Assembly (NCBI GenBank): GCA_021325145.1
Contig: JAJPHR010000079.1
Coordinates: forward strand, 62,001-126,000
Length of the DNA stretch: 64,000 nt
Reading direction: 5' to 3'
Origin: Verrucomicrobiota bacterium
GTDB lineage: Bacteria > Verrucomicrobiota > Verrucomicrobiia > Limisphaerales > Pedosphaeraceae
Shown: piece after piece, positions 40,771-48,841 of the stretch
How the letters are laid out: the number at the start of each line of letters is the position of its first letter
How positions within the stretch are numbered: the stretch's first letter is position 1
Notes under the pieces: generated by a model
The model's input: the letters and a program-made list of their open reading frames with translations, nothing else
The model's database searches: none
Told to the model about the DNA's origin: nothing
Position numbers and translations under genes: made by a program

Positions 40771-41886
40771 TCAGGGTTGGAGAACGGCTCGCGGGAAACG
40801 AATGCAAAAAGCAGCCCCATTGCCAGCCGTGCTTTCGCACGCCAATTCCCCACCCATCGCGTCCATCAGCTTCTTGACGATGCTCAGGCCAAGACCAGCG
40901 GAGGATTCACCGCCCGTAGGCCGCGCAGAAAGCCGCCCGTAACGGCGGAACATCCGGCTCTTATCTTCCACCGTGAAGCCCGCCCCTTGATCCCGCACGA
41001 GACATTCGACGTAGTCCTTAGCCGGGCGGATGGCGACCGAGATCTGCTTTCCGAGTGGCGAAAACTTCACCGCGTTGGAGAGGAGATTTTCGAGCACCTG
41101 GCTCAGCGCGCTGGAATCAGCCTGCACCAGGGAGTCTTCATCGGGGAGCGACGTCTGCATCGACAGGTTCTTCCGTCCGGCCGCCTCGCGAAATTGCCGG
41201 ATGGCACGCGAGGCTGCATCCGCGAGACTGACGGGTTCCAGCTTTATATGCATTTGATGGTGGGCCGAAGAGTTCGCCAAAAACTCGTTCACAAAAGAGA
41301 GCATCTGGCCGCTCGAATTGGAGATATTCTCAACCAATAGCCGCTGTTTGGGATCGTCCTGCAACCCGTTGCGATCACGGAGCAACTCGGCGCTCATGTT
41401 CATGCCGCCCAGGTGGTTCTTCAAATCATGCGTGAGAATGCCCAGCAATTCATCCTTGTCTTCCGCGAGCTGTTTCAAATCGTCACGGGCGATTTTTAGG
41501 GCCAGGTGCGTGCGGATTCGAGAAATCAGTTCGGCATGGTTAAAAGGCTTGGTGATGTAATCCACCCCTCCGGTTTCGAGCGCTCGAACAATTAGGTCTT
41601 TGTCATCCGCCGACGAGAGGAAGATGATGGGGATGCCCACCCAGGCGGGATTTTCTCTGATTCGCTCGCAAACCTTGAAGCCATCCATGTCGGGCATTAA
41701 GAGGTCGAGCAGAATCAGATCCGGGTGGCAGTTCGCCAGCCGTCCCAGGGCCTGGGCTCCGCTTGTGGCCGGAATAATTTCAAAACCGAGTTTGCCCAGA
41801 GTCGCGCCAATGATCTGGATGTTGGTTTCCTGATCGTCCACGACCAGGAGGCACCCGGTGGTTGCTCCGGAGATGGGGACAGTCAT
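40771..41886 (-). CDS. REC-histidine kinase (soluble hybrid)
   Basis: The start at 41,886 (MTVPISGATTG, 371 residues) is supported by AAGGA five bases upstream, inside the end of the previous gene. Residues about 10-125 are a receiver domain (LLVVDDQETN; LILLDLLMPDMDG; FLSSADD; ITKPF). A short coiled linker leads to HisKA (LAEDKDELLGILTHDLKNHLGGMNMSAELL) and HATPase_c (NLLSNAVKFSP, VRDQGAGF, GLGLSIVKKLMDAMGG). There is no membrane segment. A receiver ahead of a kinase suggests a middle step in a phosphorelay between the hybrid kinase upstream and the NtrC regulator downstream; that order is inferred. Confidence 0.93.
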   Translation of the reverse strand: MTVPISGATTGCLLVVDDQETNIQIIGATLGKLGFEIIPATSGAQALGRLANCHPDLILLDLLMPDMDGFKVCERIRENPAWVGIPIIFLSSADDKDLIVRALETGGVDYITKPFNHAELISRIRTHLALKIARDDLKQLAEDKDELLGILTHDLKNHLGGMNMSAELLRDRNGLQDDPKQRLLVENISNSSGQMLSFVNEFLANSSAHHQMHIKLEPVSLADAASRAIRQFREAAGRKNLSMQTSLPDEDSLVQADSSALSQVLENLLSNAVKFSPLGKQISVAIRPAKDYVECLVRDQGAGFTVEDKSRMFRRYGRLSARPTGGESSAGLGLSIVKKLMDAMGGELACESTAGNGAAFCIRFPRAVLQP

Positions 41887-41893
41887 TGGTTCC

Positions 41894-43675
41894 TTACGCA
41901 TGGACGGTCTGGGCCGAAGAAGCTTCGATGGATAGAAGCAGCTCGGGAAACAAGGCGAGTTGCCGTTCCAAGTCCCCAATGGCGTAGGCATCGGCAAAGG
42001 TCACGAGCGCTGCCGCATAATTTGTGAGCGGCCCGCATTCCGCCTTGTGGCCGAGTGTGAACAGCTTGTGCGCAAACACCCTCGCTTTATTGACGGCCGG
42101 GGTCTGGTGCAGTGAAGACCATTCGCTGTTCAGCAGCCGCCGCAATTCGATCGCGAGGGCCCGCCAGTCATCCGCCTGGCCGAGCGACGGAAGCGGAATG
42201 GCTGAGGTTTCTTCATCGAGATTCCCCGGCTTCAGCAAATCCTTCTGCGGCACTCGCTGGAGGAATTGCGCCAGGGTCACAAACAGCGTTTGTCTGGAGA
42301 ATGGTTTGCGAATGTAGCCGCTGAACTTCGCTTTCAACTCAGCGTCTTCGCTGGACAAGCTTGAAGCGGTCACCGCAATGACAGGCAGCGAGACCAGGTC
42401 CGCTCGCTTGCGGATCTCAGCGAGCGTTGCGCGGCCGTCCATCACCGGCATTCGGATGTCCAACAACACCAGATCCGCTCTGAACTTGTCCAGGCTCTCC
42501 AAGGCTTCCTTGCCGCTGCCGACAAGACGGACCACATGATGAGTTTTCTCAAACATGCCGGCCATCAAATCCCGATTGGTCTCGTTATCATCCACAACCA
42601 ATAGCATGGCCGGCGCAAAGTCATTAAAGTCCACTGCTCCCCCGGGTTCGGCATGATCCCCTACCGGCAGTCGCACCGAAATGGGAACATCTGCGAACCG
42701 GAGATGAAAGACGGTGCCTTTGCCCACTGTGCTTTCGACGGTGAGCGTGCCTTTCATAATCTGGGTCAGCCGCTTCGCGATGGTCAACCCGATGCCGGTG
42801 CCTTGCTTCTCTGCGATTCGGCTGGAGTCCGCCTGGACGAACGGCTTGAATACCTCCTCCAGTTTATTGGGAGGAATGCCGATTCCCGTGTCCTCCACGT
42901 CGATCACCAGAATCCCGTTTCGGCCTTCCGCCTCCTTTTGCCACGAGACCCTCACCTTGACCCAGCCCTGGTCGGTGAATTTTATGGCGTTCCCCAGGAG
43001 ATTCATCAGCACTTGCCTAAGTCGGAGGCGATCCACCAACAGCGCGCGGGGCAAATCAGGTGACAGATCGAATTGCAATTGGAGGGATTTCTTCAGGGCC
43101 TGCTGGGCGAAAACCGTCCGAAGAAATTCACAGGAATCCCGCATGTCCGTGGGATCGGGGTGCAATTCCAGCCGGCCAGCTTCGAGCTTGGACAGGTCGA
43201 GGATATCGTTGATCAACTGCAATAGCGATGCGCCACTGTCCCGAATAGCGCGGACGTACTGGGATTGCCTGGGCGTGAGGCCTTCCGGCTCCAACAGCTC
43301 GCTGAAGCCAAGAATCGCGTTCATCGGGCTGCGAATCTCGTGGCTCATATTCGCCAGGAATGCGCTCTTCTCCTTGACGGCCTCTTCCGCTACCAGTTTA
43401 TCCTCCAGCAATTCGCGTTGCTCTCCCTCCTTGCGATAGCCGATCCGCGAAAGGTAGATCGAGAACAGGCCCGCACCAACGCCCAGCAGGCCGGCGATCA
43501 AGGTCAATTCATGCAGCCGCTCCACTTCCCGGTGTGCGGGCGCTTCCGAGGACGCGCCAATCCCATTGGAGAAACGGTTCCAGACCACCATTCCCATCAC
43601 CAGGCTGGCCAAAGTAATGGCCAGCCAAAAGATGATCAATGGCCCAACAATCCGACGCCGAAATTGGTAAGTCAT
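41894..43675 (-). CDS. Membrane hybrid histidine kinase with REC and C-terminal phosphotransfer-like domain
   Basis: The start MTYQFRRRIVGPLIIF (593 residues) has a GGGGAAG purine run just upstream; longer frames add a Gly/Ala-rich stretch without support. Two membrane helices (about 10-32 and 58-75) flank only about 25 residues, so there is no periplasmic sensor of any size. HisKA (FLANMSHEIRSPMNAILGFSELL), HATPase_c (NLLGNAIKFTD, DTGIGIPPNKL, GTGIGLTIAKRL) and a receiver (MLLVVDDNETNRDLMAG; LVLLDIRMPVMDG; RKPFSRQ) follow. The last 80 residues resemble the helical tails of hybrid kinases, but the usual Hpt His-Gly pattern is not clear (FAHKLFTLGHKAECGPL). The stop overlaps the longer of the next gene's possible starts. 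Confidence 0.93.
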   Translation of the reverse strand: MTYQFRRRIVGPLIIFWLAITLASLVMGMVVWNRFSNGIGASSEAPAHREVERLHELTLIAGLLGVGAGLFSIYLSRIGYRKEGEQRELLEDKLVAEEAVKEKSAFLANMSHEIRSPMNAILGFSELLEPEGLTPRQSQYVRAIRDSGASLLQLINDILDLSKLEAGRLELHPDPTDMRDSCEFLRTVFAQQALKKSLQLQFDLSPDLPRALLVDRLRLRQVLMNLLGNAIKFTDQGWVKVRVSWQKEAEGRNGILVIDVEDTGIGIPPNKLEEVFKPFVQADSSRIAEKQGTGIGLTIAKRLTQIMKGTLTVESTVGKGTVFHLRFADVPISVRLPVGDHAEPGGAVDFNDFAPAMLLVVDDNETNRDLMAGMFEKTHHVVRLVGSGKEALESLDKFRADLVLLDIRMPVMDGRATLAEIRKRADLVSLPVIAVTASSLSSEDAELKAKFSGYIRKPFSRQTLFVTLAQFLQRVPQKDLLKPGNLDEETSAIPLPSLGQADDWRALAIELRRLLNSEWSSLHQTPAVNKARVFAHKLFTLGHKAECGPLTNYAAALVTFADAYAIGDLERQLALFPELLLSIEASSAQTVHA

Positions 43676-43980
43676 GCGCTTCCCCGCCTCGCCACCGGGC
43701 GCGCCTGCGCGTCCGGCCAATGAAGGAGAGATCAGCATATCATGCTTGGGCCATAACGCATAACAATTCTTCCGCATGTAGCAGCTTGGATAGTGCCAAC
43801 GGCACGCTCGCGGTTGTTATCTATTCAATCACAGCTACTTACGCTGGTTGAGATTGAATTTCACGTGGCTTTGGAAGCGGGAAGGATGTTGCAAGCTGCA
43901 CCGGAAACCTATCCTCATGGTGCGTTTTGCCCCGGCGTACCAATGCTTGCGGCGCGTAGGCACAAAGTCCGCCATCGCGC
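43676..43980. other. Gap upstream of the hybrid kinase, no gene identified
   Basis: This 305-nt region lies between the end of the MlaD-like gene and the kinase start. I see no RNA gene, no strong palindrome and no convincing promoter. The kinase-frame extension here lacks the character of coding sequence. Confidence 0.4.
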
Positions 43981-45033
43981 TTAGCGCTTCGAATTCCTCG
44001 GCGAGTTGAACGTTTCCACCGGCTTCCGTTCGGGGTCTCCGGTCTCGGGCAACGGATGAAGCGGAGAGGGGTTCGTCTTGTTCACGTATTTACGGACCAG
44101 CCAGTTCCGTTGCATGGCTTCGATCAACCGTTCCAATTCGCGCATGGAGGTCTGCGTTTGTTGGACCAGACCCGGCAGGTCCTTTGCCTCATCGGCCACG
44201 GCCTTGGTGATCTCCGGCAGTCGCGCCGTGCCATTCTGGACGTTTTTAACCGCAGCATTCAGGTTTGTCGTCATCCCCTGCAACTCGTTCATCGTTGCGT
44301 TCGCCCGCGCCAGGAGATTTTGAGCCTCATCCACAACGGCGGTGTCGGTCATCAACTTGCCAACCGTGCCTTTGCCCGCCTCGATGCCTGCAGCCATATT
44401 TTCCATGCGGGCGGTGAGTTGATCCAGATGCTGCCGGGTTTCGCTTAGGTCCGCACCCAACTGGGTCCATGTGTCCAGCCCAGTGCCGGTTTTTTTCAAC
44501 ACGAGCATGGTTTCGCGGCGGACTTCCTCAATCGCGGATTCCAGCGGGCTTTGAAACTGCTCGTTGCAGACAATGGAAGCATTCTTTTCCATCAGCGGCC
44601 GGCCCTGGCCGCGGGTGATTTCAAAAAACGAATCGCCCGCCACGCCAAATTTCCTTTTGACAACCGCCGACGAATCCGCGCGCACGAACCGGAAGAAATC
44701 GTGGCGAATGCTTGCCTCGGCTTCCATGCGGCCCGTCTCGGCCACAACGACGTCGGAGACGGTTCCCACGAGTGTGCCCAGAAAGTAAACCTCTGATCCC
44801 TGCCGGATTCCTGCCGCACCGGTCTCAGGCAAGACTATCCTCAGGGTGACATTGCTTCTAAACCAGCGCTGACTGCGACCGGTCCACACCAGGGTGGCGA
44901 TCAACAAAGCGATAACGACAAGCACGAACGTGCCGGTGATTTCGTTGACGTGTCGAAATTTAAAGCGCCGCTCCAGCCGTTGGCCCCGCTCATCAAGGGG
45001 TGAGGCTTCAGGGATGTCAGTCGTTTCATTCAT
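43981..45033 (-). CDS. MlaD family (MCE domain) lipid-transport protein
   Basis: MCE proteins form hexameric rings that carry phospholipids between membranes. The start at MNETTDIPEASPLDERGQ gives 350 residues. An N-terminal membrane anchor (EITGTFVLVVIALLIATLVWTG, about 30-51) is followed by an MCE domain at about 60-145 (VTLRIVLPETGAAGIRQGSEVYFLGTLVGTVSDVVV; the usual 'G-x-V...G-x-x-G-x-V' pattern). A long coiled coil of about 150 residues follows. The start codon lies 2 nt after the permease gene, so the two form one unit. Confidence 0.9.
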   Translation of the reverse strand: MNETTDIPEASPLDERGQRLERRFKFRHVNEITGTFVLVVIALLIATLVWTGRSQRWFRSNVTLRIVLPETGAAGIRQGSEVYFLGTLVGTVSDVVVAETGRMEAEASIRHDFFRFVRADSSAVVKRKFGVAGDSFFEITRGQGRPLMEKNASIVCNEQFQSPLESAIEEVRRETMLVLKKTGTGLDTWTQLGADLSETRQHLDQLTARMENMAAGIEAGKGTVGKLMTDTAVVDEAQNLLARANATMNELQGMTTNLNAAVKNVQNGTARLPEITKAVADEAKDLPGLVQQTQTSMRELERLIEAMQRNWLVRKYVNKTNPSPLHPLPETGDPERKPVETFNSPRNSKR

Positions 45034-45035
45034 GG

Positions 45036-45881
45036 TCACAGGTAAGTCAGGAGCGATACAATGCTGGAGATGACAAACAGCCCGGCGACGGAGCGCGTGA
45101 GCGCCCGTTGTGTGGCCTGCGGAATATCCGTCACCGACTTGCCGACACCCAGGCCGCCGATACAACAGGAAGCGCTCGCAAACAGCGCGGGCAGGATGCA
45201 CTTGGCAAGGATGTTGAAAATGTCCTTGGGTTGAACCGCGCTGGAAAGGGTGTTCGCAAATAGAAGCAAATCACGGCTGCCTTTCCCCATCCAGGCCGCG
45301 AAAAAGAACCCGCTCGCGAAGGCCACCAGGATAAAAATAATTGTCAGGCAAAACGTGGCCATTGCCATGCCCAATATACGCGGCATTACGAGGTGCAGGA
45401 ATGGATCGCCTCCCTGCGCTTCGAGCGCACGCACTTCGCCGTTGATTTTGAGGACTCCAAGTTCGGTGGTCATCGCACTTCCACTGCGAACGATTACCAC
45501 AAGGTTGATCAGCACCGGTCCGAGTTCGCGCGCCACGACGGCCACCAGCAAAGGTCCGAGCAATTGTGACTGCCCGGCTTCGCCTACCCAGAAGGTAAGT
45601 TGCACCACCACCGAAATCCCGACGAACACCGCCAACGCACAAACAAACCCGACCGGTTCGACGCCGATTGCCAGAACCTGCCGTTGGAATGCTGTTCTCG
45701 CCGCCTTGGCCCAATATCGCGGTCGAACACTGTTACCAAGCGCCGTTCCGATCACCGCTGCCGCATGCCGAAGATCATCCCAATGCGCTTGCACGAAACT
45801 GCCCGCGCCCGCCAGAGTTTTAAGGCAATAGCGGCTCCACGCGCTCGCCCGGCCCATCCTGTTTCCGCAAGACTGATTCAT
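45036..45881 (-). CDS. MlaE family ABC transporter permease
   Basis: This is the integral-membrane partner of MCE proteins. The start MNQSCGNRMG gives 281 residues and avoids overlap with the upstream gene; GAGG lies just before it. It has the family signature ARELGPVLINLVVIVRSGSAMTTELGVLKINGEVRALEAQGGDPFLHLVMPRILGM in the middle and about five hydrophobic segments. It makes a pair with the MCE protein, but no MlaF-type ATPase gene is adjacent or seen anywhere in the window. The ATPase must be encoded elsewhere if the system is active. Confidence 0.92.
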   Translation of the reverse strand: MNQSCGNRMGRASAWSRYCLKTLAGAGSFVQAHWDDLRHAAAVIGTALGNSVRPRYWAKAARTAFQRQVLAIGVEPVGFVCALAVFVGISVVVQLTFWVGEAGQSQLLGPLLVAVVARELGPVLINLVVIVRSGSAMTTELGVLKINGEVRALEAQGGDPFLHLVMPRILGMAMATFCLTIIFILVAFASGFFFAAWMGKGSRDLLLFANTLSSAVQPKDIFNILAKCILPALFASASCCIGGLGVGKSVTDIPQATQRALTRSVAGLFVISSIVSLLTYL

Positions 45882-45891
45882 TGGATCTGCC

Positions 45892-47079
45892 TCAACTGGT
45901 GAGCAGTTCACTCATGTGCGACATGGCGGGAACGCGATCGCTAACCACCTTGATCGAAACCAGGATCGGCACCGACAGCAAGGCTCCCGGCACACCCCAA
46001 AGCCAGGTCCAGAAGATCAGGGAAACAAAAATGACCACTGGATTGAGCGTGAATCGGCGGCCGAGCAAAGCCGGCGTGATGAGGTTCGCTTCCAAAAGGT
46101 GAAGCAACAGGTACCAGGCGGGCGCAAGCAGCGCCTGTAGCAGCGAGGCCTCAAAGGTCAGCAACCCGACGGCAGCCAGGAGGATGATTCCGGCGACCGG
46201 ACCGAAATAGGGGACAAAATTCATAACGGCCACGAATACTCCCCACATCGCGGCGTTAGGCACTCCGATGAAATAGAGGCCGCCCGCGACAACGACGCCC
46301 AGGCCAAGATTGATCAGCGTCAACGAGAACAGGTAATTGGAAATGTTTTGCTGAATCTCGTGACTGATCTCGACGGCGCGTTTTTTGTCCCCCAGCGTTG
46401 GCATGACTCGAACCAGCTTCTGCAGGAACATGTCGCCCGAAGCCAGCAATAGATAGAGCAACACAAACGTCTCGCCCAGTCCGGCCAGAAAGACTCCCGT
46501 CCAGTTAATGATCGAGGTGGAACTATGATTGTCTTTGACCTGAACCGTTGGGGTTAGCTTTTGTTCCTCCTTTTTTTCCTCCTCCGTCGCCCCGAAGTTG
46601 CCAACCGCCGTCACCGCCTCACTGAACGGCGCACCGGGCGGCAAAATTTTCTGCACTCGTTGCCGCAGCTCCGTCATGTGTTGCGGCGCGTCCTTTACCC
46701 AGGTCAATGCTGGCCGGCCGAACTGAGTGAAACCGATAACGACGCCCGCCACCAGGACCATAAGCAGGATCGCCGCGGAAACAGCCGGTGGAATATGGCA
46801 GTAAGACGACCATCGGATGAGAGGTTTCAGCGTCATGCCCGCAACGCAAGCCAGGAAAATCGGCAGGAGCACCGGCCGGGCGAAGTAGAGGAAGGTGATT
46901 GTTCCCAGCACAATCAAAACCGTTTGGGCAAGGGCCGTTTTGGACAGTTTGAGCGCGACCGGTTGAATTGGCACGGGTTCGCTGGCGGCGCCGGTGGCCG
47001 GCGCCGCAGCTTCGATCGGCAACGAAATCCCGCTCCTGGCGTACGGACCTGGCCCCGCGGCGTCAGTGGACGATGTCAT
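45892..47079 (-). CDS. AI-2E family transporter (PF01594-type membrane protein)
   Basis: The start at 47,079 has a strong GGGAGG with 6-nt spacing; the product is 395 residues. Hydrophobic segments follow the family plan: LAQTVLIVLGTITFLYFARPVLLPIFLACVAGMTL near residue 50-85, then VSAAILLMVLVAGVVIGFTQFG. After a soluble central region with a charged insert (ATEEEKKEEQKLTP) the C-terminal helices end in FWTWLWGVPGALLSVPILVSIKVV, a diagnostic pattern. The substrate is not predictable; the family name does not prove AI-2 export. It is 10 nt from the MlaE-like gene. Confidence 0.92.
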   Translation of the reverse strand: MTSSTDAAGPGPYARSGISLPIEAAAPATGAASEPVPIQPVALKLSKTALAQTVLIVLGTITFLYFARPVLLPIFLACVAGMTLKPLIRWSSYCHIPPAVSAAILLMVLVAGVVIGFTQFGRPALTWVKDAPQHMTELRQRVQKILPPGAPFSEAVTAVGNFGATEEEKKEEQKLTPTVQVKDNHSSTSIINWTGVFLAGLGETFVLLYLLLASGDMFLQKLVRVMPTLGDKKRAVEISHEIQQNISNYLFSLTLINLGLGVVVAGGLYFIGVPNAAMWGVFVAVMNFVPYFGPVAGIILLAAVGLLTFEASLLQALLAPAWYLLLHLLEANLITPALLGRRFTLNPVVIFVSLIFWTWLWGVPGALLSVPILVSIKVVSDRVPAMSHMSELLTS

Positions 47080-47128
47080 CGGGGGCCTCCCGCGAAACAC
47101 GAACCAGATCCAACCAATCTCGCTTGCA

Positions 47129-47344
47129 TCAAACCCCCCTGGGTTTCACCAGCAACAACACGATTCCACCAATGAGCGCGAATGCTCCGGCGACTGGCGA
47201 GATAAAATGGCTGACCGTGGTCTCAAAGTGCATTCCCAGGAACTCAATAGGCTTTCCCGGGGTTGTGAAGCTGAGGCCCGAATAGGCCAGCACCACGAGT
47301 CCCAGAACAACCAGGACGACTGCAATTATAGTTTTTGTATTCAT
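47129..47344 (-). CDS. Small two-helix membrane protein (DUF3185-like)
   Basis: The 71-residue product (from MNTKTIIAVVLVVLGLVVLAYSG) has two hydrophobic segments, residues 5-25 and about 45-66 (ISPVAGAFALIGGIVLLLVKPRG), joined by a short polar loop. This is the build of DUF3185 and related small inner-membrane proteins often found in envelope-stress gene groups. The start is set at the Met following an AAAGAAAACGTA purine run. The assignment to DUF3185 is by appearance only. Confidence 0.7.
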   Translation of the reverse strand: MNTKTIIAVVLVVLGLVVLAYSGLSFTTPGKPIEFLGMHFETTVSHFISPVAGAFALIGGIVLLLVKPRGV

Positions 47345-47403
47345 TACGTTTTCTTTCTTTTCGATGTTTATTTGTTCGGTTGCTTGTTCGCTGATCCGAC
47401 ACC

Positions 47404-47850
47404 TCAAGGCGCGATTTTGTCACTCACCCATTGTCGTGCTTGTTGGAAACCATCCTTTGACGATTCATAAGCTTTCTTGAACCCGCCTTTGACACTGTCC
47501 CAGGTGGACTCGGTGGCGTTCCTGACCTCGTCGAGTTGCTTATCCAACTGCGCCGTTTGGTCGCGCAACGCCTGGAGCTTGGGTTTGGCTTCCGCTTTAA
47601 CCGCGTCGCTGGATTTCTCGATTTTCGCGGCAAGTTGGTCCAAGTCGCTCTTCAACCCGGTCAATTGGCTTTGCATTTTTTCGACGAACTCAGCCTTTTG
47701 CGCGTAGGAGTAGTCCTTGATATCCTGCGCAGCTTTTTCCGTTTTCGCCTGCGCCTTGTCGAGTTGTTGAGAGGTGGTTTCCTCCTTATTGCAGCCCACC
47801 GCGAACAGCGCGGCAGAGAGGAGGGTGATCATCGGTTTATTGAACTTCAT
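47404..47850 (-). CDS. Coiled-coil lipoprotein
   Basis: The start MKFNKPMITLLSAALFAVGCNKEE gives 148 residues with a lipoprotein signal; the lipobox is AVGC, with lipid on Cys 20. The rest is one long amphipathic helix/coiled coil rich in K, E, Q and A (about residues 28-110). It is followed by ATESTWDSVKGGFKKAYESSKDGFQQARQWVSDKIAP, which recalls apolipoprotein or LEA-like helices. It is likely a periplasmic or outer-membrane-attached structural or stress protein. Neighbours are of the same general kind. Confidence 0.8.
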   Translation of the reverse strand: MKFNKPMITLLSAALFAVGCNKEETTSQQLDKAQAKTEKAAQDIKDYSYAQKAEFVEKMQSQLTGLKSDLDQLAAKIEKSSDAVKAEAKPKLQALRDQTAQLDKQLDEVRNATESTWDSVKGGFKKAYESSKDGFQQARQWVSDKIAP

Positions 47851-47951
47851 AGTTGTCTTTGGTTGCGTTACGGGTTTGTCAATCTGGCGGAAGTGGGCCG
47901 GCTTTGGCAGGCCGGCAGATGCGCTTGCATTAGCCAACCGCGTTTAACTGC

Positions 47952-48524
47952 CTACGCGGCCACCGTCAGTTTGGGTTCCTTCAACACGACCTTGACGCCG
48001 TTGATGGGCTTGGTCACTGCCTTGCGAACCGCGTCACTGGCCGCTGAACCTATTTCGCCAGCCGCGTTCAGGGCTCCAGCGGCGGCGGCGGCGGCGGCGT
48101 CCTCGGCACTGACTCCCAATTCTTTGGCGCCTTCGACCGCTCCAGCGACCAGGCCAGTAGCAGCGGCTTCAACGTCACCGCCGACTTCTGCAGTGTCCCG
48201 GATGGCAACATGAGCAGTGTGGCGGATCGTATCCAAAGCCTCCGCGCCTGCCTCTTTGGTGCCGCGCAGAATGCCGAGCATGATCCCTTTGGCAGCACGT
48301 CCCAGGTCAGCGCCGACTTGCACTGCCCCACGGATGGCGCCGCTGACAACGTGGGAAATGCCATCGGTGATGGCTGTGCCGACGTTGCCTGTATCTTTGA
48401 TCGTTGTGCCAAGGATTTGAGCGACGGTATCCACCGTCGTCTGGACGATGTCGCCCGCGCCCTTGATTGCGGCAACAATTTTGTCTTTCACTGTATCAGT
48501 TGTTCCGGATGGCTGTGTGTTCAT
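47952..48524 (-). CDS. Amphipathic-helix repeat protein (MNTQPSG family)
   Basis: The 190-residue product starts MNTQPSGTTDTVKDKIVAAIKGAGDIVQTT and consists of short Ala/Gly/Val/Thr-rich helices with a period near 11 residues (AVQVGADLGRAAKG, ATGLVAGAVEGAKELG, AAAAAAAGALNAAGEIGSAASDAVRKAV). It has no signal peptide or clear membrane helix. Such proteins often coat membranes or granules, or protect during desiccation; that is an inference. Its first 45 residues recur at the start of the gene at 52,355, and its upstream 200 bp recur before the PRC/BON gene. Confidence 0.75.
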   Translation of the reverse strand: MNTQPSGTTDTVKDKIVAAIKGAGDIVQTTVDTVAQILGTTIKDTGNVGTAITDGISHVVSGAIRGAVQVGADLGRAAKGIMLGILRGTKEAGAEALDTIRHTAHVAIRDTAEVGGDVEAAATGLVAGAVEGAKELGVSAEDAAAAAAAGALNAAGEIGSAASDAVRKAVTKPINGVKVVLKEPKLTVAA

Positions 48525-48591
48525 TTTTGGTTTTCTTTCGTTTTGTTCTATCCAATTCGATTTCAATTTGTTTTGTTCTTGCGATTTCCTT

Positions 48592-48787
48592 GGAGCGCTT
48601 CTCGGCAGGTGCAATCCAGTCTCTTTTAGCGGAAACCATGCCATGGAACTCATTTGGTTGGAGCACCTTGATAGGCAACGGGTTAAGAACTTGCAGGCTC
48701 TATAACGCGCTGGTGAATTGATGCAATTTGCCCCATTACTCCTCATCAGATCGTGCGCGCTGCATCGTACCGGCGCGGACTCAATCT
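48592..48787 (-). repeat. Duplicated control region, copy A
   Basis: This 196-bp segment upstream of the amphipathic-helix gene aligns along its whole length with 54,594-54,793, upstream of the PRC/BON gene. Shared blocks include TTCTCGGCAGGTG, AATCCAGTCTCTTTTAGCG, CATGCCATG, TTTGGTTGG, TTGATGCAATTTGCCCC and GATCGTGC. On the minus strand it holds TGGCATG-N4-CCGCT (48,643-48,627), with the GG-N10-GC spacing of a sigma-54 promoter, and the palindrome GCAATTTGC (48,723-48,731) further upstream. The remainder of 48,525-48,841 shows no gene. Confidence 0.7.
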
Positions 48788-48841
48788 GGCAGAATCCCAC
48801 GCTGCGGATGCCTTGCCGACGGCTTACAAGTTTGACCAACA

